The notes under the pieces are model-generated. The model did not search any database. It was given only the letters and a program-made list of their open reading frames with translations, and was not told where the DNA came from. 8,712 bases of DNA from Methyloceanibacter sp. (lineage in GTDB: Bacteria > Pseudomonadota > Alphaproteobacteria > Rhizobiales > Methyloligellaceae), in NCBI GenBank assembly GCA_022865725.1, contig JALHTP010000048.1, forward strand, positions 1 to 8,712, read 5' to 3'. This document shows, piece after piece, positions 4,631 through 8,712 of the stretch (within the stretch, counting starts at the first letter, position 1; each line of letters opens with the position of its first letter). Position numbers and translations under genes: made by a program.

Positions 4631-7096
4631 TTAATAGGGCCTCTCGGCCTCGTCCCCGCCCACTAGAATCTCGCGCTTTCCGGCATGATTGGCGGCGCCG
4701 ATCAGGCCTTCGTTCTCCATGCGCTCGACCAGCGATGCGGCACGATTATAGCCGATGCCGAGCCGGCGCTGCACATAGCTGGTTGAGGCCTTGCGGTCGC
4801 GGAGCACGAGCGCCACGGCCTGGTCGTAGAGTTCGTTGCCCGATTCGCCGAACTCCTCGCCAGCTTCTCCGGCCTCGCCCGCATCGTCCTCTTCTTCGGT
4901 GATCGCCTCGAGATAAGCAGGCACGCCCTGCTTCTTCAGATGACGCACCACCTTCTCGACCTCCTCGTCGGCGACGAACGGCCCATGCACGCGCATGATC
5001 CGGCCGCCGCCCGCCATATACAGCATGTCGCCTTGACCGAGCAGCTGCTCGGCGCCCTGCTCGCCGAGAATGGTGCGGCTATCGATCTTGGAGGTGACCT
5101 GGAAGCTGACTCGCGTCGGGAAATTCGCCTTGATCGTGCCGGTGATGACGTCGACGCTCGGGCGCTGCGTGGCGGTGATGATATGGATGCCGGCGGCGCG
5201 CGCCATCTGCGCTAGCCTCTGCACCGCGGACTCGATGTCCTTGCCGGCGACCATCATCAGGTCGGCCATCTCGTCCACGATCACCACGATAAACGGCATG
5301 GTGTCGTAATCCATCTCCTCCTGCTCGTAGACGGCGCGGCCGGTGGCGCGGTCGAATCCCGTCTGCACGGTCCGCGTCAGAACCTCGCCCTTGGCCTCGG
5401 CCTGGAGGATGCGGGAATTGTAACCCTTGATGTCGCGCACGCCTAATTTCGACATGCGCTTGTAGCGCTCCTCCATCTCGCGCACCGTCCATTTCAGCGC
5501 GACCACCGCCTTCTTGGGGTCGGTGACCACCGGCGCCAGCAGATGCGGGATGCCGTCATAGACGGACAGCTCGAGCATCTTCGGGTCGATCATGATGAAT
5601 TTGCATTGGTCGGGAGATAGCCGGTAGAGCAGCGACAGGATCATGGTGTTGATGCCGACCGACTTGCCCGATCCGGTAGTGCCGGCGATGAGCAGATGCG
5701 GCATGCGGGAGAGATCGACGATGATCGGCTCGCCGCCGATATTCTTGCCGAGAGCCAGCGCGAGCTTCAGGTCCGCCTCCTGGAAGTCGGGCGACTCGAT
5801 CATCTCGCGTAGCATCACGATTTCGCGCCGGTCGTTGGGAAGTTCGATGCCGATGGCGTTGCGGCCGGGCACGACGGCCACGCGAGTGGAGACCGCGCTC
5901 ATCGACCGGGCGATGTCGTCGGCAAGGCCGATCACGCGCGAGGATTTGGTCCCCGGCGCGGGCTCGAGCTCGTAGAGGGTGACCACGGGGCCGGGGCGGA
6001 CATTGGTGATCTCGCCCTTGACGCCGAAATCCTGCAGCACGCCTTCCAGCTCGCGCGCATTTTCCTGGAGCACCTCGTCGCTGACGCTGCGCGCCTTGCT
6101 CGAGCGGGGCGCCTGCTGCAACAGCTTGGTCGAGGGCACCTCATACGGCTCATCGTTGTGCGACGCGCGCGAAGGGCCGGTGTGCTTTTTCTTCTTCTCC
6201 GGGTTGAGCCGGGTGATGCGGTAGCTGGGCGAGGTAACGTCCTCCTCGTCTTCCTCGTCATCGAACGCCTCGCCGATCGGCGCGGGGCCGAAAGAAGGCT
6301 CGATGCGGCCCTCGGCGTCGGGCTCGCGCTCCGCCTCCTGCCGGGCCTCCTCTTCGCTCTCGTCGAACTCGTCGGTCTCGTCGTCGCGCGCCTCATACCG
6401 CCGGCCGAAAATCCGCCGCAGCTTGGCGCCCGTGTGCAGGACGAAATGCATGACGGCGCCGAGCCAGGCATTGGCCCATTCGCCCGCGGCGCCGCTGCGT
6501 GGCGCCCAGAGGGCAATCAGCCGCGAGGTGCTGGTGCCGCAGGCGAACAGCAGCAGCATGGTGCCGAATACGAAGAAGGCGAGGCCGGCGACGAAGGACA
6601 CCGCGGCCTCGGGCAGGAACGGCCCGATGACGTGAGCGCCGGCCATGAAGAAATCGCCGAAAATGCCGCCAAGGCCGTTCGGCAAGGGCCAGCTTTTCGG
6701 CTGGGGCAGCGCCGACAGCGCCGCGGCCAGCAGAATGACGGCGGTGGGCCAGGCCAACAGCCTTAGCCGCCTGCGGTTCGGGGTCGTGCGTAGGGCGAGG
6801 TGCCAGCCCCAGGCCGCCAGCGGCAGGAACAGGATGATCGAGGCGAAGCCCAAGGACTGGATGGCGAGGTCCGCCACCACGGCACCCCAGCCGCCCAGCA
6901 CGTTGCGGGGCACGGCGCGCGTGGCATTGTTGAGGCTCGGGTCGTGCACCGACCAGGTGGCCAGGCTCGCCCAGGCGCCGCAGGCGACGGTGACGATTAA
7001 CAAACCGTAACTGCCGAGCATGAGCCGGCGTAAGCCGGACTCGACCGCTCCCGGCAGAAGTCTCCGCCGGCTCTTCGCTCTTCCCCTGGTGGCCAT
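4631..7096 (-). CDS. ftsK: DNA translocase FtsK
   Basis: FtsK is the septum-anchored, hexameric ATP-driven DNA pump that moves chromosome termini apart and activates XerCD recombination at dif. The 821-residue protein has hydrophobic membrane segments at about 28-48, 78-100, 112-130 and 163-187. A short, very acidic linker follows (about 236-288, rich in D and E). The motor has Walker A GTTGSGKS (472-479), Walker B VVIVDEMADL (604-613) and the TATQRPSVDVITG block (641-653). The C-terminal winged-helix gamma domain (about 755-813), containing STSYVQRRLGIGYNRAA, reads orienting sequences. A second acidic spacer (735-752) joins motor and gamma. The length is typical of alphaproteobacterial FtsK, with a far shorter linker than in E. 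coli. The ATG lies three bases after the aminotransferase stop (TGA-GGG-ATG), implying translational coupling. M26 is a less likely start. Confidence 0.98.
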   Translation of the reverse strand: MATRGRAKSRRRLLPGAVESGLRRLMLGSYGLLIVTVACGAWASLATWSVHDPSLNNATRAVPRNVLGGWGAVVADLAIQSLGFASIILFLPLAAWGWHLALRTTPNRRRLRLLAWPTAVILLAAALSALPQPKSWPLPNGLGGIFGDFFMAGAHVIGPFLPEAAVSFVAGLAFFVFGTMLLLFACGTSTSRLIALWAPRSGAAGEWANAWLGAVMHFVLHTGAKLRRIFGRRYEARDDETDEFDESEEEARQEAEREPDAEGRIEPSFGPAPIGEAFDDEEDEEDVTSPSYRITRLNPEKKKKHTGPSRASHNDEPYEVPSTKLLQQAPRSSKARSVSDEVLQENARELEGVLQDFGVKGEITNVRPGPVVTLYELEPAPGTKSSRVIGLADDIARSMSAVSTRVAVVPGRNAIGIELPNDRREIVMLREMIESPDFQEADLKLALALGKNIGGEPIIVDLSRMPHLLIAGTTGSGKSVGINTMILSLLYRLSPDQCKFIMIDPKMLELSVYDGIPHLLAPVVTDPKKAVVALKWTVREMEERYKRMSKLGVRDIKGYNSRILQAEAKGEVLTRTVQTGFDRATGRAVYEQEEMDYDTMPFIVVIVDEMADLMMVAGKDIESAVQRLAQMARAAGIHIITATQRPSVDVITGTIKANFPTRVSFQVTSKIDSRTILGEQGAEQLLGQGDMLYMAGGGRIMRVHGPFVADEEVEKVVRHLKKQGVPAYLEAITEEEDDAGEAGEAGEEFGESGNELYDQAVALVLRDRKASTSYVQRRLGIGYNRAASLVERMENEGLIGAANHAGKREILVGGDEAERPY

Positions 7097-7099
7097 CCC

Positions 7100-8308
7100 T
7101 CAACCCAATGTGGCGACGATCCGCCTCAATGCCTCGCTTGTAGTGTCGGCGTCGTGCACGAGCGCGACCCTGATGTATCCCGTGCCCGGATTGACGCCAT
7201 CGGGTTCGGCTTGTGCGAGATAAGCTCCCGGCAGCACTCTGACACCACACCCTTTCCAAAGGGTTTTCGCGGCCTGCTCCCCTCCCCCGAAAGCCGCCAT
7301 GTCGAGCCAAAGAAAGAAGCTCCCTTGCGGGCGCCGGTAGCCGTAGCGGCGGCCAAGCAGGGCGTCGGCGATGGCGAAATTCTTAACGTAGAGCGCGCGT
7401 CCCCTCTCCACATGGTCCTCGTCGGCCCAGGCCTTGGCCGAGACGTGCTGCACGGGAAGCGGCACTTGCGGGCAGGCGACGTTGCGGAAGCGGCCGAAGG
7501 ACGCGATGAACTCCGGATCGCCGGCTATGAAGCCCGACCTTAAGCCCGGGAGCCCTGAGCGTTTCGACAGCGACTGGAACGAGACGACATTGGCGAGGCT
7601 TGCGGTCTCGCCATAGGCCGTCTCCAGAGCGCCTCGAGGGGGGCTCTCGCTATAGATCTCGGAATAGCATTCGTCGGCGAAGAGGAGAAAGTCGAAGCGC
7701 CGCGCCAGCGCGATGGCGCGGGCAAGATAGGCGCGGCCGGCCACGGCGCCTTGCGGATTGGACGGCGTGCAAAGATAGAAGGCGATTGTGCGGGCAAGCA
7801 GCGCCTCGTCGATGGCCTCGAGCTCGGGCAGGAAGCCCGAATCAGCGCCTGACGGCAGGAAGGCAGGCGTGGCGCCCGAGGCGGCCGCGGCTGCGGCATA
7901 GGCCTGATAGAAGGGATTGGGGATCAGCACCGCCGGCCGCTCCGTCTTCGGCTTGCGCGCCAGCGCCGGAAAGATCGCCGAGAACAATCCTTCGCGCGAG
8001 CCGTTCAGCGGCAGCACATGCGCGTCGGCATCGATCCGTCCCTTGAGGATCGGGTAGCGCCGTCCCATCCAGTCCACGATCGCCTGGCGGAGAGCGTGAA
8101 TGCCCTTGATCGGCGGGTAGCGGCCGAACTCGCTCAAATGCTCTTGCAACGTTGGGCCGAGGAAGGGCGGGATGAGGGCTTTCGGCTCGCCGAGCGAAAG
8201 ATCGATGGGGGGCGCGCCCGGAGTGAGCCCTTCGAGCAGGAGGGTGAGACGCGCAAAAGGCGAGCGGACCAAGTCGTCAAGGCGGTAGAGCGCGGCGTCA
8301 GGGAGCAT
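7100..8308 (-). CDS. PLP-dependent class I/II aminotransferase, DapC-like
   Basis: This is a fold-type I aminotransferase of about 402 residues. Counting from the ATG at 8308, visible blocks are LSLGEPK (49-55), PLNGSREGLF (112-121), PNPFYQAY for cofactor and substrate contacts (142-149), PSNPQG with the PLP-contacting Asn (about 184), ADECYSEIY with the PLP-N1 aspartate (about 212), SLSKRSGLPGLRSG with the Schiff-base lysine (about 249), and YIRVAL with the carboxylate-binding arginine (about 380). NGSRE, DECYSEIY and SKRSGLPG are characteristic of DapC-type N-succinyl-L,L-diaminopimelate aminotransferases, which act in lysine and meso-diaminopimelate synthesis. Substrate is inferred, and other alpha-aminotransferases share many of these blocks. 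An upstream in-frame TTG at 8344 with GGGAGG (8363-8358) 13 bases before it would add 12 residues and is a real alternative, because the ATG has no visible ribosome binding site. The gene is spaced three bases from ftsK. Confidence 0.9.
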   Translation of the reverse strand: MLPDAALYRLDDLVRSPFARLTLLLEGLTPGAPPIDLSLGEPKALIPPFLGPTLQEHLSEFGRYPPIKGIHALRQAIVDWMGRRYPILKGRIDADAHVLPLNGSREGLFSAIFPALARKPKTERPAVLIPNPFYQAYAAAAAASGATPAFLPSGADSGFLPELEAIDEALLARTIAFYLCTPSNPQGAVAGRAYLARAIALARRFDFLLFADECYSEIYSESPPRGALETAYGETASLANVVSFQSLSKRSGLPGLRSGFIAGDPEFIASFGRFRNVACPQVPLPVQHVSAKAWADEDHVERGRALYVKNFAIADALLGRRYGYRRPQGSFFLWLDMAAFGGGEQAAKTLWKGCGVRVLPGAYLAQAEPDGVNPGTGYIRVALVHDADTTSEALRRIVATLG

Positions 8309-8374
8309 GCGGCCGGTGTTAATTGATGGCGGCGCTTGCGGCAATGGCCGCGAGCAACCTCCCGCAAAATGAAT

Positions 8375-8400
8375 AAGCCCCGGCGAGTGGCCGGGGCTTT
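8375..8400 (-). terminator. Intrinsic terminator downstream of amtB
   Basis: AAGCCCCGGC (8375-8384) pairs with GCCGGGGCTT (8390-8399), apart from a G at 8390 that pairs with C8384, around a GAGTG loop: ten pairs in all. On the minus strand the stem is followed by ATTCATTTT, a broken T tract. It would end amtB or 3'-UTR sRNA transcripts. The next gene starts so close (8344 or 8308) that read-through may also feed it. Confidence 0.7.
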
Positions 8401-8442
8401 AGGCGAGAGCAAAAGTCTAGGGAGGAGATGACTTAGCTCTGT
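8375..8442 (-). ncRNA. Predicted anti-Shine-Dalgarno sRNA / amtB 3'-UTR element (candidate C)
   Basis: On the minus strand, between the amtB stop and its terminator, AGAGC-U-AAGUC (8440-8430) pairs with GACUU-UU-GCUCU (8417-8406), ten base pairs with a small asymmetric bulge. The 12-nt loop AUCUCCUCCCUA exposes CUCCUCCC, a near-perfect anti-Shine-Dalgarno sequence. The terminator at 8375-8400 follows directly. A CCUCCUCCC-loop hairpin plus terminator is the hallmark of ar14 and 'cuckoo' sRNAs in alphaproteobacteria. No clear promoter is seen between 8441 and 8486, so it may be processed from the amtB mRNA or start inside amtB. Whether it is a free sRNA or only a structured 3' UTR cannot be told from sequence. 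Confidence 0.55.
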
Positions 8443-8486
8443 TCTTCGACGTTATTTTCCCTCGTTCGATTGCGCGCGACACATGG

Positions 8487-8712
8487 CTACGGCACCACCT
8501 CGCCGTGCAGGTTGATGTCCAGGCCCTCGACCTCGACGGCCTGGCTGACCCTCACGCCGGTGATGATGTTGACCACGATGAGGATGACCAAAGTCGCCAA
8601 CCCGGACCAGAGCAGGGTCACGGCCACGCCTTCGGCCTGGGTCCAGATCTGTCCGACATTGCCTTCGAGAGCGCCTTTGGCGCCGCCGATCGCTTCCACC
8701 GCGAACACGCCG
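8487..8712 (-). CDS. amtB: Ammonium transporter AmtB, C-terminal fragment (cut by window edge)
   Basis: This is the 3' end of an Amt/Rh-family ammonium channel, with 74 full codons visible and the 5' part beyond the window. The visible part contains the last transmembrane helix (the VAVTLLWSGLATLVILIVVNIITG stretch, split here as VAVTLLWSGL and ATLVILIVVNIITG). It is followed by the conserved cytoplasmic tail EVEGLDINLHGE, the region that contacts the PII protein GlnK in AmtB. The first ATG-like codon in the fragment is really an internal valine (GTG at 8708), so this is a truncation by the window and not a short gene. In most relatives glnK is the partner gene upstream of amtB. Here that region lies outside the window. 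The sequence is followed by an anti-SD-type hairpin and a terminator. Confidence 0.93.
   Translation of the reverse strand, partial: GVFAVEAIGGAKGALEGNVGQIWTQAEGVAVTLLWSGLATLVILIVVNIITGVRVSQAVEVEGLDINLHGEVVP

Noticed and set aside
4940..5215. Plus-strand open frames antisense to ftsK, and similar frames over the aminotransferase
   Set aside because: They are shadow frames caused by high GC third positions, with no recognisable domains or ribosome binding sites.
8420..8436. Plus-strand GGGAGGAG followed by ATG, resembling a strong ribosome binding site and start
   Set aside because: The frame is ATG-ACT-TAG, two codons long. The purine run is the complement of the minus-strand anti-SD loop.

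Overview
The window is high-GC, densely packed DNA from an alphaproteobacterium, most likely of the order Hyphomicrobiales (Rhizobiales). The basis is gene content and order: ammonium transporter, DapC-like aminotransferase, ftsK, lolA, exodeoxyribonuclease III (xth) and an OmpR-type response regulator. As I remember it, this order is conserved around ftsK in that group. No plasmid, phage or transposase genes are visible, so this looks like core chromosome.

Layout from left to right. A plus-strand YggS/PLPBP gene (71-778) overlaps the 3' end of a minus-strand YkuD-type L,D-transpeptidase (765-1298) by 14 bp. That gene is divergent from an orphan response regulator (1405-2091), which has a good sigma-70-type promoter. 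A composite palindromic repeat (2106-2204) separates the regulator from convergent xth (2229-3050, minus). After a 631-bp gap come lolA (3682-4527), ftsK (4631-7096) and the aminotransferase (7100-8308), all on the minus strand. The last two are spaced for translational coupling. The window ends inside the 3' end of amtB (8487-8712, minus).

The most interesting content is non-coding. The lolA-xth gap holds what looks like two tandem minus-strand small RNAs. Each has a hairpin with the identical 8-nt loop CUUCCCUC on an unrelated stem, then a small hairpin, then an intrinsic terminator. The first has a TTGAAA-17-TATCTC promoter and a 13-bp 5' stem that contains a G-U pair only if read on the minus strand. 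A third candidate lies in the amtB 3' UTR: a hairpin displaying CUCCUCCC followed by a terminator. Such loops are complementary to Shine-Dalgarno sequences. They recall the anti-SD sRNAs of alphaproteobacteria (AbcR/ar15, ar14 and the CCUCCUCCC 'cuckoo' RNAs), but family membership is not established here.

Functionally the proteins cover PLP homeostasis, envelope and peptidoglycan remodelling, lipoprotein export, chromosome segregation, DNA repair, probable lysine/diaminopimelate synthesis and ammonium uptake. The response regulator resembles the envelope regulator CenR, which would fit the envelope-related neighbours, but that identification is tentative. Bases 1-70 and 3051-3146 show no gene and no convincing promoter.
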